Below, in pieces: positions 47,156 through 55,772 of a stretch of DNA of 55,826 nucleotides. Below the pieces are notes generated by a model. That model did no database searches. It saw only the letters and a list, made by a program, of their open reading frames with translations, and was not told where the DNA came from. The translations under genes were made by a program, and so were the position numbers. The stretch is from Clostridiales bacterium (GTDB lineage Bacteria > Bacillota > Clostridia > Christensenellales > DTU072): positions 1 to 55,826 of the forward strand of contig DUON01000013.1 of NCBI GenBank assembly GCA_012838805.1, in the 5' to 3' direction. The stretch's first letter is position 1. Each line of letters opens with the position of its first letter.

Positions 47156-48115
47156 CTATTTATTTACCACATTTATTAGTTTTCCCGCAAGATAAGCTTT
47201 GATATTCTCTACGGCGATATCCATAAGTCTTTGCCTTGATTCTTTAGTCGCCCAGCTTATATGCGGTGTGATAACGATATTCTTTGCTTTAAGCAAAGGA
47301 TTGGTCGGCGAGGGAGGCTCTATCGAAAGCACATCCACGCCCGCTCCGAATATTCTTTCCGAATTCAGCGCCTTAGCAAGGTCGTTTTCATTTATCAAAC
47401 CGCCCCTTGCGGTGTTTATAAGTATTGCGTTCTCTTTCATAAGAGAAATCGTATCAGCGTTTATTATGCCTTCGGTTTCTTTGGTAAGGGGACAATTAAG
47501 AGACACCACATCGCTCTTTCGTAAAAGCTCCTCTAAGCTTACCATTTCATATCCCTCACCCTTGCCTCTTTGGTCTCTGTTGTTGGCAAGAACTTTCATT
47601 CCCAAAGCCAGCGCCACATCTTTTACCCTCTGCCCTATCCTTCCAAAACCGATGATACCCATGGTCTTGCCGGACAGCTCCACCATTCTGTTCCTATAAT
47701 AACAAAAGTCAGCGCACCTTTCCCAGTCACCCCTCATGACGGTGTCATGGTGGTATCCTATGCCCGTCGCCACTTCTATCAACAGCCCAAAAACAGTCTG
47801 TACCACACTTTCAGTGGAATAGGCGGGGATATTGGTGACGATTATGCCCTTTTTCTTCGCATAGTCGCAGTTCACTACATTATAGCCTGTCGCCAAAACT
47901 CCGATGTACTTTAGTTTAGGGAGGTTGTCTATCTCTTCTTTATCTATGACTACTTTGTTGACCATAATTATATCGGCGTTTTTTGCCCTTGGCACAACTT
48001 GTTCTTTGGATGTCCTCTCATAGATTATTACATTATCGGTAATACCCCCCAACAGTCCCCAGCTTAAATCGCCGGGATTTAGGCAAAAACCATCTAAAAC
48101 CACTATTTTAACCAT
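47156..48115 (-). CDS. D-2-hydroxyacid dehydrogenase (glycerate/hydroxypyruvate type)
   Basis: A 319-residue NAD-dependent enzyme. NAD loop IGFGRIGQRV, catalytic Arg in NTARGGLINENDL, Glu in VLSIEPP and His in ITPHISWAT. The set fits hydroxypyruvate or related 2-ketoacid reductases. Single gene; substrate unproven. Confidence 0.88.
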   Translation of the reverse strand: MVKIVVLDGFCLNPGDLSWGLLGGITDNVIIYERTSKEQVVPRAKNADIIMVNKVVIDKEEIDNLPKLKYIGVLATGYNVVNCDYAKKKGIIVTNIPAYSTESVVQTVFGLLIEVATGIGYHHDTVMRGDWERCADFCYYRNRMVELSGKTMGIIGFGRIGQRVKDVALALGMKVLANNRDQRGKGEGYEMVSLEELLRKSDVVSLNCPLTKETEGIINADTISLMKENAILINTARGGLINENDLAKALNSERIFGAGVDVLSIEPPSPTNPLLKAKNIVITPHISWATKESRQRLMDIAVENIKAYLAGKLINVVNK

Positions 48116-48289
48116 AAATCCTCCAAACAGTTTTCCCTTAGGATATGATACTATTATTCAAAGGTCAAGTCAATAGGGCAAATGTTTTTACCTATAACTA
48201 TCAATATTGAACAAAAAGGTTTTTTTATACTCTTTATTTGAAAATACTTACTAAAATAGCAAAAAAACCAAAGATTTTCACTGTTTTAA

Positions 48290-48700
48290 CTACAAAATAA
48301 AGCCGTTTATTTGGACTCTTGCGATAGTGATATCCTTTTCGTCATAAACTCTGACTTGGTGTATGCAGTTATGCTTTGTGGCGTCAAGCTCCACGCTCTT
48401 GGCAAAAAGAGTCTTGCATACGGCTTGATTGATATAGGTTATGGTCGCCGATTGTGTGACTGTGAAGTCATGAAGATAGTTTGCCAAGACCGCAAAAGTA
48501 AAGTCCGCTATGGTATAGATCATACCGCCTTGCACCATATCTTTGGCGTTGAGGTGTCCTTCGCCTATCTCTGCTTTGCATATGGCGAAGTCTTGGTTTA
48601 TTTCCACAATCTCTATGCCGTTTTTTATGATATATCTATCTTTCTTAAAAAATTCCCTTAACTTTCCTATATCTTTCACCGCGCACCTCTTAATCAACAT
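48290..48700 (-). CDS. hotdog-fold thioesterase (PaaI-like)
   Basis: A 136-residue hotdog protein with HLNAKDMVQGGMIYTIADFTF, the helix bearing the catalytic region of PaaI-type acyl-CoA thioesterases. Overlaps purF by 11 nt, so it is coupled to it. Substrate unknown. Confidence 0.8.
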   Translation of the reverse strand: MLIKRCAVKDIGKLREFFKKDRYIIKNGIEIVEINQDFAICKAEIGEGHLNAKDMVQGGMIYTIADFTFAVLANYLHDFTVTQSATITYINQAVCKTLFAKSVELDATKHNCIHQVRVYDEKDITIARVQINGFIL

Positions 48701-50066
48701 CTATCGGATACTTTCCGCTAAAACACCCCACACAAAAGCCCGAAGGGGTCTGTTCGGATATCTTTTTAAGGTTTTCTATGCTCAAAAAATCCAAGCTGTC
48801 GGCGTCTATATGCCGTGCCATTTCCTCAACGCTCATTTTGTCGGCAAGAAGACTTCCCGACGAACTTATATCCGTTCCAAAATAACAAGGGTACTTGAAC
48901 ATCGGTGCGGTTATTCTTATGTGGACTTCTTTGACCTCGGCTTCCCTTAACTCCTTAATTATCTTGGCGCAAGTCGTGCCTCTGACTATGGAATCGTCCA
49001 CAAGCACTATTTTCTTGCCCTTAATTGCCGCCCTTAAGGGGTTTAACTTAAGCCTAACCGCCCTTTCCCTTGCCTTTTGTGTGGGATAAATAAAGCTTCT
49101 TCCTATGTATCTGTTGAGCACAAAACCGCTGCCATAGGGTATCCCTGACTCCTCTGCGTAGCCTTTGGCGCCCTCTAATCCGCTGTCGGGAACTCCGCAC
49201 ACCAAATCCGCATCGACGGGGTTTTGCTTGGCAAGATACCGCCCCATTGCCTTTCTCATTTCATAGACGCTTTTTCCGTCTATTATCGAATCTTGCCTTG
49301 AAAAATAAATATATTCAAAAGAACAAAGTCCCTTGGGGGCTGTCACGGGGTCATTATAGACCTCGATATTCAGGTTCTTATCTACAATAATCATTTCGCC
49401 TGGATTGACATCCCTTACAAAATCCGCTCCCACGCTGTCAAGGGCGCAACTCTCAGAGGCGAACACCACACCGCTTGAAGTCTTTCCCATACATAGCGGT
49501 CGAAAGCCCGCTCTATCCCTTATGGCAATGAGATTGTCATTTGTCATAAGCACAATGGAAAAAGCGCCTTTTAGTTTGCTGACGACATTCTTAACGGCTT
49601 GAAGAAAATCCACTCCGTTTATCATCTCGTTTATTATCATCATATTTATGACTTCGGTATCGTTGGTGGTATAAAACACCACCCCAAAATCCTGTTCCAG
49701 CCTGTCCCTAATGGCTTGGGCGTTGATTAATCTTCCGTTATGAGCCAAGGCGAACTTTATTTTCCTATGATTAGTGACGATAGGCTGGGCGTTTATCAAA
49801 CCGTTGTTGCCGTCGGTAGAATATCTGACATGACCAATAGCGATATCTATATCCTCGAACTTTGTCATGCTTTCGGGGTCAAAAACAGAGGACACAAGCC
49901 CCAGACCTTTATGGGCGACTATCTCCCCGTCCTTAAACGCGCAAATGCCCGCACTTTCCTGCCCCCTATGCTGTTGAGAAATAAGCCCGGCATACACATC
50001 TCTGCCACAGTCTATTTTTTCTTTTACAATAATGCCAAAAACACCGCATTCTTCTCTCGGCTTCAT
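48690..50066 (-). CDS. purF: amidophosphoribosyltransferase
   Basis: First step of purine synthesis from PRPP and glutamine. At 458 residues it starts MKPREECGVFGI: Cys7 becomes the N-terminal nucleophile after propeptide removal. PRPP loop VLVDDSIVRGTT and the cluster Cys in FKYPCYFGTD and GFCVGCFSGKYP show the [4Fe-4S] form. No other pur gene lies in the window. Confidence 0.96.
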   Translation of the reverse strand: MKPREECGVFGIIVKEKIDCGRDVYAGLISQQHRGQESAGICAFKDGEIVAHKGLGLVSSVFDPESMTKFEDIDIAIGHVRYSTDGNNGLINAQPIVTNHRKIKFALAHNGRLINAQAIRDRLEQDFGVVFYTTNDTEVINMMIINEMINGVDFLQAVKNVVSKLKGAFSIVLMTNDNLIAIRDRAGFRPLCMGKTSSGVVFASESCALDSVGADFVRDVNPGEMIIVDKNLNIEVYNDPVTAPKGLCSFEYIYFSRQDSIIDGKSVYEMRKAMGRYLAKQNPVDADLVCGVPDSGLEGAKGYAEESGIPYGSGFVLNRYIGRSFIYPTQKARERAVRLKLNPLRAAIKGKKIVLVDDSIVRGTTCAKIIKELREAEVKEVHIRITAPMFKYPCYFGTDISSSGSLLADKMSVEEMARHIDADSLDFLSIENLKKISEQTPSGFCVGCFSGKYPIDVD

Positions 50067-50182
50067 AAATGACCCTCGCTTTTTATTGCCCTAAAACTAT
50101 GAATTTATTATAGCATAAAAAGAAATCTCTTCATAATGATTTGAGTCAACAAAATCAATTTTAATTTTTCAATAAAAAAGTC

Positions 50183-50207
50183 TTTACATATCTTGACTGT
50201 ATGTAAA
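50183..50207 (-). terminator. terminator after the GNAT gene
   Basis: TTTACATA/TATGTAAA, 8-bp stem with a 9-nt loop, then GACTTTTTT on the minus strand. Confidence 0.65.
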
Positions 50208-50257
50208 AAAAACAAGAGATTATTGCAGTAATAGATAAAAGAATTTATAAAGCCATT

Positions 50258-50815
50258 TTATTCGATGAAAAGCCCCATCTTAAGAGCGCCGGGCAACTTC
50301 ATGACCTCATGGAAGCCGTACTTTTTGTAGAAGCTTATGCCCTTTTCGTTGTCGCTTCCCACGCCCAGCATCACGCCCTTGACGCCCTGATTCCTAAGGT
50401 GTCCGACAAGTGCGTCCATAAGCTTATGCCCCAAGCCTTTTCTCTGATATCCGTCCAGAATATTTATGTGCAAAAAAGCGGGATACTTTTTGGTCAAGCG
50501 GTTGTCTATTAAAAATTCAAGCCTCATTAAGAGCCATTTCTTTTTGCTCAGTTTCCATAATTTAGGCAAATAACGCTTTTTAAGAACGCTTTTGAATTTC
50601 TTATAATCTGTGGAACAGATGATGTAACCTATGGCGTCATCGTCGTCATTGACCGCCACAAAAATATTTTCGCTTTCGTTCTCAGTAAAATAGTCGTTAT
50701 ACAGTAAAGTTACGATATCCCTTTCTTTTTGGTTTTTTGGCAAGGGTCTTGCCGTGGCTATGCAAATGTATTGCAAATTCTTTTTGTCTTTATCTTGATA
50801 TTTTCTGATATCCAT
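50258..50815 (-). CDS. GNAT acetyltransferase
   Basis: A 185-residue GNAT protein. The acetyl-CoA loop lies in GYQRKGLGHKLMDALVGHLR, and the C-terminal SDNEKGISFYKKYGFHEV is the usual last strand-helix. It resembles acetyltransferases found with O-GlcNAcase-like proteins. Substrate unknown. Confidence 0.8.
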   Translation of the reverse strand: MDIRKYQDKDKKNLQYICIATARPLPKNQKERDIVTLLYNDYFTENESENIFVAVNDDDDAIGYIICSTDYKKFKSVLKKRYLPKLWKLSKKKWLLMRLEFLIDNRLTKKYPAFLHINILDGYQRKGLGHKLMDALVGHLRNQGVKGVMLGVGSDNEKGISFYKKYGFHEVMKLPGALKMGLFIE

Positions 50816-50897
50816 TGTATAATCCTCTATAAATACATTAGCATAACTAAAGGCAAAAAGTCAATATCAAATTTGCAAAAATTTAGAGGTATTTGAG

Positions 50898-51500
50898 ATG
50901 AAAAAGACCGTATTTATACTGGTCATAGCACTAATATTCCTTCTTTCTTCAGGTTCGGCTTCCATAAGGTGCCTGCACCCGCAAACCCCTATTTTTGAAG
51001 AGGCGGATTTTTCATCGGCGGTTATCTTCCGCATCCCTCAAAACGCCCAAGTGATATTGGTTGAAGACGATATAGCCATAGACAATGTCGTATGGGCAAA
51101 GGTCCAATATGGAAGCTATGTCGGCTATGTCGTCCAAGCCGACTTATACGAGGAAAAGAATCCCTTAAGCTTTTCTATCTCCACAATTAAAGCCACTTCC
51201 AGAATAATGGGAGAAGAAATCAAGCTCTATTCCGCAAATTCCACATCCAGCGCAGTAATCGCCAAGGTCAAGGACGGAACAAAACTCAACCTTGTGACTT
51301 CAGAGATAGACTACGGCGATTTTTACGAAATAAGCTACAACAACCAAAGGGTTTTTATAGAGAAGAAATACGCCACAACGGGCTTGACCTACAACCAAAA
51401 AACCGCCCTAATCATAGGAGCGGTCACTTTGGTATCTATCGTTTTGATGTTTTTTATAATCAATTATATCTACAAATCCAAAAAATCAAAAGCCCAATAA
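50898..51500 (+). CDS. exported SH3b-like protein with C-terminal anchor
   Basis: A 200-residue protein: signal peptide (1-22), two SH3b-like domains (about 25-85 and 95-160; IRCLHPQTPIFEEADF, IKLYSANSTSSAV), a membrane helix (168-190) and a Lys-rich tail. Likely cell-wall facing. RBS GAGGTATTTGAG. Convergent with the next gene. Confidence 0.7.
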   Translation: MKKTVFILVIALIFLLSSGSASIRCLHPQTPIFEEADFSSAVIFRIPQNAQVILVEDDIAIDNVVWAKVQYGSYVGYVVQADLYEEKNPLSFSISTIKATSRIMGEEIKLYSANSTSSAVIAKVKDGTKLNLVTSEIDYGDFYEISYNNQRVFIEKKYATTGLTYNQKTALIIGAVTLVSIVLMFFIINYIYKSKKSKAQ

Positions 51501-51511
51501 ATCCTTAAAGA

Positions 51512-52708
51512 TTATTCATTGTTCAGAAAATTTACTATTTGACAATCTTCGGGGTCATAGCTTATCGCCTCTCTTTTATAGTTATGGGCGTTTATGACCA
51601 CAGTGCCCAAAGGCCCCAAGTTTTGGCTTATGCGGTATTGCTGATTGGTGGTCCAATGTGTCATATAGCCGTTTTCATACACGCTGAAAAAAACATCCAT
51701 ATAGGTGAAAGTAAACTGCTGGGACTGTCCCATTTTTCTTTTTATTGCCTCGGCTTCATAATAAGTTGCGCTTCCCAAATCGGTATTTTCGCAATCCAGC
51801 TCAAAATAGATGTCATATCTGTTGACGCCGTTTACATTGACGACCTTTATTTCCACGCTTTCAGGAACTATGGTGTCGGGGTTGATTACAAAATTCGCCT
51901 TTTCCCTAAGTTCATGGTCTTCATAAGCCCTTTCAAAGTCCTTTTCCAAGACCTTATATTTATTGGGCCACACCATCTCAAATTCCCCGTCCTCGTTTTG
52001 CTTCATATCCTTAGTTCTCTGCTCATAGACATATTCGCCGTCAAAATAAGCCCTTATGGACTCCACCGCCGTAGCTTGTATTATTGTCACCAAAAGGCTC
52101 TCTCCCTCTGACTCCACGGGATAGTTGATGTCCATATTGCTGAAAATCCTTGGCTGATTGGCGTTCAAGGACGGCTGTCCAAGCACTTTATAGCTTTCAA
52201 GCCTATTGGAATTGACCTTCACCATAGCGGCTACATCCCCCCAAGCGGCATTTGTGGTGATATTCCCTATGGCTCTTATGGAGTATTTAGGCGACAAATT
52301 CAGCTTTTTGCACGCCGTGACATACATTTCATAAGCTGTGTTCAGGGCACCTTTTTGTTCCATTTGGGCAAAGATGCCATTAAGCTCTTTTGAGCTTGCG
52401 TCAGGCATCCACACGGGATTGACGCCGAAATTTCCTATTCCAATCTGAAATCCGTCCTCTTGATAATGTTGAGGAGAGCCTGCCACAACCATATACGCCG
52501 ACAAAAACACAATGGCTATTATCAAAAGCGTCGCAAGTATCCTAAATAAAATGACAAAAAAACCCTTTCTTTTCTTGGGAACCGGTTCTTCTTTTATGGG
52601 TCTTATATCTTTAGGGTATTCGGCAATAAAAAACTCAAATGGCGGTCTTATTTTCCGCTTGCTGTAATATAACGCTTGTTCGTCTTTTATATCTTCAGTA
52701 CGGCTCAT
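51512..52708 (-). CDS. membrane-anchored protein of unknown function
   Basis: A 398-residue protein. A basic cytoplasmic N-terminus (1-48), one membrane helix (49-72), then a large extracytoplasmic part, mostly beta, without a domain I can name. No lipobox. It ends 11 bp from the stop of the convergent SH3b gene. It is the last host gene before the attachment site. Confidence 0.6.
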   Translation of the reverse strand: MSRTEDIKDEQALYYSKRKIRPPFEFFIAEYPKDIRPIKEEPVPKKRKGFFVILFRILATLLIIAIVFLSAYMVVAGSPQHYQEDGFQIGIGNFGVNPVWMPDASSKELNGIFAQMEQKGALNTAYEMYVTACKKLNLSPKYSIRAIGNITTNAAWGDVAAMVKVNSNRLESYKVLGQPSLNANQPRIFSNMDINYPVESEGESLLVTIIQATAVESIRAYFDGEYVYEQRTKDMKQNEDGEFEMVWPNKYKVLEKDFERAYEDHELREKANFVINPDTIVPESVEIKVVNVNGVNRYDIYFELDCENTDLGSATYYEAEAIKRKMGQSQQFTFTYMDVFFSVYENGYMTHWTTNQQYRISQNLGPLGTVVINAHNYKREAISYDPEDCQIVNFLNNE

Positions 52709-52733
52709 AAATACACCTCTAAATAGATAAAAA

Positions 52734-52753
52734 GATAGGAAAAAAATCCTATC
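52734..52753 (-). terminator. terminator past the tRNA remnant
   Basis: GATAGGA/TCCTATC, 7-bp stem with a 6-nt loop and a T run on the minus strand, 15 bp past the CCA end. It would have ended the intact tRNA transcript. Confidence 0.6.
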
Positions 52754-52767
52754 CTTTTATGCCCTAT

Positions 52768-52815
52768 TGGTCTGGGTAAAAGGATTTGAACCTTCGGCCT
52801 CTTGAACCCCATTCA
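52768..52815 (-). tRNA. 3' half of tRNA-Pro(GGG), prophage attachment site remnant
   Basis: On the minus strand, an anticodon loop ATGGGGT, stem TCAAG, variable loop AGGCC, T-arm GAAGG-TTCAAAT-CCTTT, acceptor TACCCAG, discriminator A and CCA. The loop and T-arm closely match bacterial tRNA-Pro(GGG). There is no matching 5' half, D-arm or acceptor strand to its right: only three of five anticodon-stem pairs can form, then the sequence diverges. This is expected of an integrated element's left junction, with the intact tRNA at the other end outside the window. Confidence 0.8.
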
Positions 52816-53066
52816 CAAAAATGTGTTGTTTTTTGGTTATGAAGATGTGAAAAGTACAATTTATCTACATCTATTCATGCATAGCCTAAAATGTCGCCTA
52901 TTACTTACTAAATTATATATCATATTAAATCAATTTGCAATACTAATTTTGCCACCGCTAAAGTCGAAGCCCTCAAAATGATAAGGAGCTTCTAAGCCTT
53001 TTTCCAAACCAATTTTGCCACCGCTAAAGTCGAAGCCCTCAAAATGGGGGCTTTTCTGTTAAGCTA
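52816..53066. other. non-coding left end of the prophage
   Basis: AT-rich, without a convincing gene on either strand. It holds the 36-bp repeat pair at 52945-53046 and two hairpins that use the repeat ends. No integrase gene is visible on this side, so it may lie at the other end, be lost, or be outside the window. Confidence 0.6.
52945..53046. repeat. 36-bp exact direct repeat pair with 30-bp spacer
   Basis: Copies at 52945-52980 and 53011-53046 are identical over 36 bp, and the 30 bp between them is unrelated. Copy termini are inverted (ATTTTG near one end, CAAAAT near the other). The copy 2 end pairs with following bases as a 9-bp hairpin (AAGCCCTCA/TGGGGGCTT), which could serve as a terminator for the remnant gene at 53067. 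The 36/30 spacing recalls a one-spacer CRISPR unit, but no cas gene is seen. Confidence 0.8.
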
Positions 53067-53450
53067 CTATTCTGTCGGTATTTCCGCTTTTGGCTCTTCC
53101 TTGTTTTCAACAGGACAAAGTTCTTTTTGGAGTTTAAGTTTATTTTTTATAATCCATTTTTCCGCCTCTTCCAGCATATCCGTTTTGTCTGCAAGAGAAT
53201 TTGTGACATAAACAGACGAGTGTTCAAAGCCGGCGCTATCCCCCCTAAATCCATTTAATATTATCGGAATAAGTTTAACAAAGCACTCCGCCACGCTGGC
53301 ACCTGAAAAACTAAAGGAACAGCCTCTTTTACAATCTGCATAGCGGTATTAGTCATAAGTTCTTTTACATTGATAGACTTTAACCGTCTTTTGCTTCCGT
53401 TAAGTCAGTTTTCAACCGCTTAACCTCATTGACCTCGCATTTTTAATAGA
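53067..53450 (-). pseudogene. frameshifted phage structural gene remnant
   Basis: Three overlapping reading frames read as one degraded gene: codons near 53440-53380 (ECEV-like: CEVNEVKRLKTDLTEAKDG), a frame starting at the ATG at 53356 (MTNTAMQIVKEAVPLVFQVPA) and a GTG frame at 53294 (VAECFVKLIPIILNGFRGDS). The last frame runs 75 codons to 53067. No function is recognised. Its position after the capsid gene is where head-tail connector genes are usual. Confidence 0.5.
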
Positions 53451-53552
53451 ACAATCTTTGCGGAATTGCACCGCTATTTACTATTACTAAAAGATTGGGA
53501 AAAGGGGCAGATTATATATAACCTAACCCCTTATTAAGAGGATTTATATGGA

Positions 53553-54467
53553 CTAGCTTAAGGTCGTGCCTGCTGGCGCTCCACCCATTACCATATGTCT
53601 CCAGTCGTAGAAGCCGCAACTGAATCTTGCTCTTGCTGATATAACCAAGTTCCAATCGTTGTCTACATCTTCCTTAACCATGAGCTTGGTTCTGTTGTAG
53701 AATATGTTGCCGGATGTTTGTTCCAAAGCCTTTGAGGACATTATGATATATGGTAGTTCACCGTCTGCCACTGTCCAATAAGGATTAACAATGAGCTTCC
53801 ACTTTCCAAATTGAGTGTTAATGTCGTTCTTGTCGCCGCCGGGATAATGTTCACTCGCAATAACCCTCTTCGCCATATCTTCCAATACAGGGGTGTTGCC
53901 GGGAATAATCAAGGTATCAAAAAGATATCTTGTTATGTTGCCAGTCTCATTTTTCAAGTTTCTTCCTATATTGGCAAGTTTGTTGAGCATTGATGCGTCT
54001 GAGCCAAACGCGTTGGTAAAAATATTGGAATGATTTGTGGAACCGGTGTTTTTGCACTTATGCTGATGTGAGAATACGGGTTGTCCATCTCCAGTTGTTC
54101 TATCAAAAGTCTTGCCGTTGAATTTGAATGTTGGGGAATTATAGTTTGTCAAGGCTTTTGTCGCAAACTCACATTTTGTTCTAACATAGGCTTCTCCGAA
54201 TTGTGCAAACAATCCTTTTGCTTTATGTGCCGCTGAACCCGTTTTGGCGTCTTCTAGCATTTCTGCATAAATCGTCAAATGGTTTTTAAAGGTTGTATGC
54301 TCTTGTCTCATTGAGCTTTGTTCTACGACAAACATTGCTCTTAATAACTTCTCGTCTTCCGTGTCCACGCTACAGTTATCTACGATAACCTGTCTTAAAG
54401 GGGCTAATATACTGCCATACAAGGCATCGTTTCCGTCCGAAAGTTTACTAAATACTGCTCCTACCAT
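53553..54467 (-). CDS. major capsid protein, Mu gpT-like
   Basis: A 304-residue capsid protein with the gpT-like DGQPVFSHQHK stretch, the LIIPGNTPVLEDMAKRVIAS segment and FGKWKLIVNPYW, seen in Mu-type and related tailed-phage capsids. AAGGAG precedes the ATG. It follows a probable decoration protein; no head-tail connector, tail or lysis gene follows before the attachment site. Confidence 0.75.
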   Translation of the reverse strand: MVGAVFSKLSDGNDALYGSILAPLRQVIVDNCSVDTEDEKLLRAMFVVEQSSMRQEHTTFKNHLTIYAEMLEDAKTGSAAHKAKGLFAQFGEAYVRTKCEFATKALTNYNSPTFKFNGKTFDRTTGDGQPVFSHQHKCKNTGSTNHSNIFTNAFGSDASMLNKLANIGRNLKNETGNITRYLFDTLIIPGNTPVLEDMAKRVIASEHYPGGDKNDINTQFGKWKLIVNPYWTVADGELPYIIMSSKALEQTSGNIFYNRTKLMVKEDVDNDWNLVISARARFSCGFYDWRHMVMGGAPAGTTLS

Positions 54468-54486
54468 TTTCTTCCTTCTCCTTTTA

Positions 54487-54888
54487 TTAAATAAATCTTA
54501 CAAGGGCTTCTGTGCCAGCGGCACCAATCCCAAGTTTTTTGGTTATTGTTGCAACTCCATTTGTGGTTGTTGCGGTTATTTGCGCTCCGTCTGTGTGAAT
54601 TGTTACTGCCGTCCCTATTGCTACAGATGATGCGTCTGCCGCAAAGGTCGTTCTGTACTCATAATGAGGCAAAACGGGGTAGACTTCCAAATCTTCATTT
54701 CCTGTCAAAGGGGCGACATACCCTTTCGCCGCAATGTGCGTTGGCTTTGCTGTTGCTCCTACTTTCGTAAGTGCGCCGTTGGTAACAACCAACCCTTCAC
54801 CAGCGGTGTAGGTTTCTCCTGCGGTTGTCGGCAATTTCACAACATACGGATATTTTTCATTTCCTACTGATTTTGCGAATTCAAACAT
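54487..54888 (-). CDS. probable capsid decoration protein
   Basis: A 133-residue protein, Thr/Ala/Gly-rich and beta-like (AIGTAVTIHTDGAQITATTT), placed between scaffold and capsid genes as small decoration or head proteins are. The start at 54888 (MFEFAKSV) follows AAGGAG; the longer frame upstream begins within the scaffold gene. Identity inferred mainly from context. Confidence 0.5.
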   Translation of the reverse strand: MFEFAKSVGNEKYPYVVKLPTTAGETYTAGEGLVVTNGALTKVGATAKPTHIAAKGYVAPLTGNEDLEVYPVLPHYEYRTTFAADASSVAIGTAVTIHTDGAQITATTTNGVATITKKLGIGAAGTEALVRFI

Positions 54889-54901
54889 ATATAATTTCTC
54901 C

Positions 54902-55772
54902 TTATAGTTTTTTGCTATCCCAATATTTCTTGACAAGGTCTTTTTCCGATAAATTGGGGAAGACTCTTCTGTAAACCTCGTATTCGCTCTTTGGGATAGG
55001 TTTGAGAGCGCCTACAACTGTTTTCGGATTAATTGACCTCAAATGCTCCTTGCTTTCATTTAAGGCTTTTTGTCTTTCGTACTCTCCTTGAGCTTTGTTG
55101 CTTTTGGTTTTGTCATACACCATTTCAAAGGCTTCGCTTGGACTGAATAAGTTTGTCATCATAAGTTTTCTATATTTCTCATAATTAGGCAACTGTTCTA
55201 TGCTTTGAGCCTCAACATCGGGGAACCGATTTTTAATTTCCGCTAAATGCTGTGCTTTTGCTTTTTGTGCCTCTTCTGTCACTCTGCTTCTCTTGTACTC
55301 TTCCAAAAGCTGCTCATCCTGTAATTTTCTCTTGTACTCTTCAACGGTTAAACCCTCATTTTCTGCCGCCAATTTTGTTAAGGCTTCTATAACATCTTCT
55401 TCTGTCCCCAAAATATCTTTTAATGCTTTTTGTGCAAGCCTTTCAATCTCGGCTTTCTGTTTTTTGGCTATTTCCGCTTCCTGTTTTGCAGTGTTTTTTA
55501 CTTTTGTTATTTCGGAAACCCTTTTCTTGACGATTTCATCTATGCTTCTTTGGTCTTTTGGCGGTTCTTCCTGTTCTTCCTCTTGTGAGTCTTCAAGCTC
55601 CGTCTTCCTCGTCTTCCTCGTCTTGTTCTACATCATTGCTTTCGGTGTCTTCTTCCCCAATTTCTTCAAAGTCCGCCTCTTCAAAATCTGCTTCGTCTAA
55701 GTCTTGTTCGGTTTCTTCATTGACGACTGGCTCTATCGTCTCTTCTTCGCCATAAATTTTATTGTTTTCCAT
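54902..55772 (-). pseudogene. scaffold-like protein split by a frameshift
   Basis: The N-terminal part (start MENNKIYGEEE at 55772) is a strongly acidic chain ending at 55593 after DEEDEEDGA. Its natural continuation is in the +1 frame from about 55600: KDQRSIDEIVKKRVSEITKV, a coiled coil, then the part read from 55411 to 54902 ending DLVKKYWDSKKL. Removing one base in the GAC-GGA-GCT region would join them. Length and acidic, coiled-coil layout fit a phage scaffold; the downstream frame has no ATG near its beginning. Confidence 0.65.

Noticed and set aside
52981..53010. Full CRISPR array
   Set aside because: Only one spacer and two repeats with no cas gene, so the call is kept as a repeat pair, not a CRISPR array.
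55590..55630. Programmed +1 frameshift like RF2
   Set aside because: The bases at the junction (GAC GGA GCT TGA) do not offer a good slippage codon pair, so decay or sequence error is more likely.
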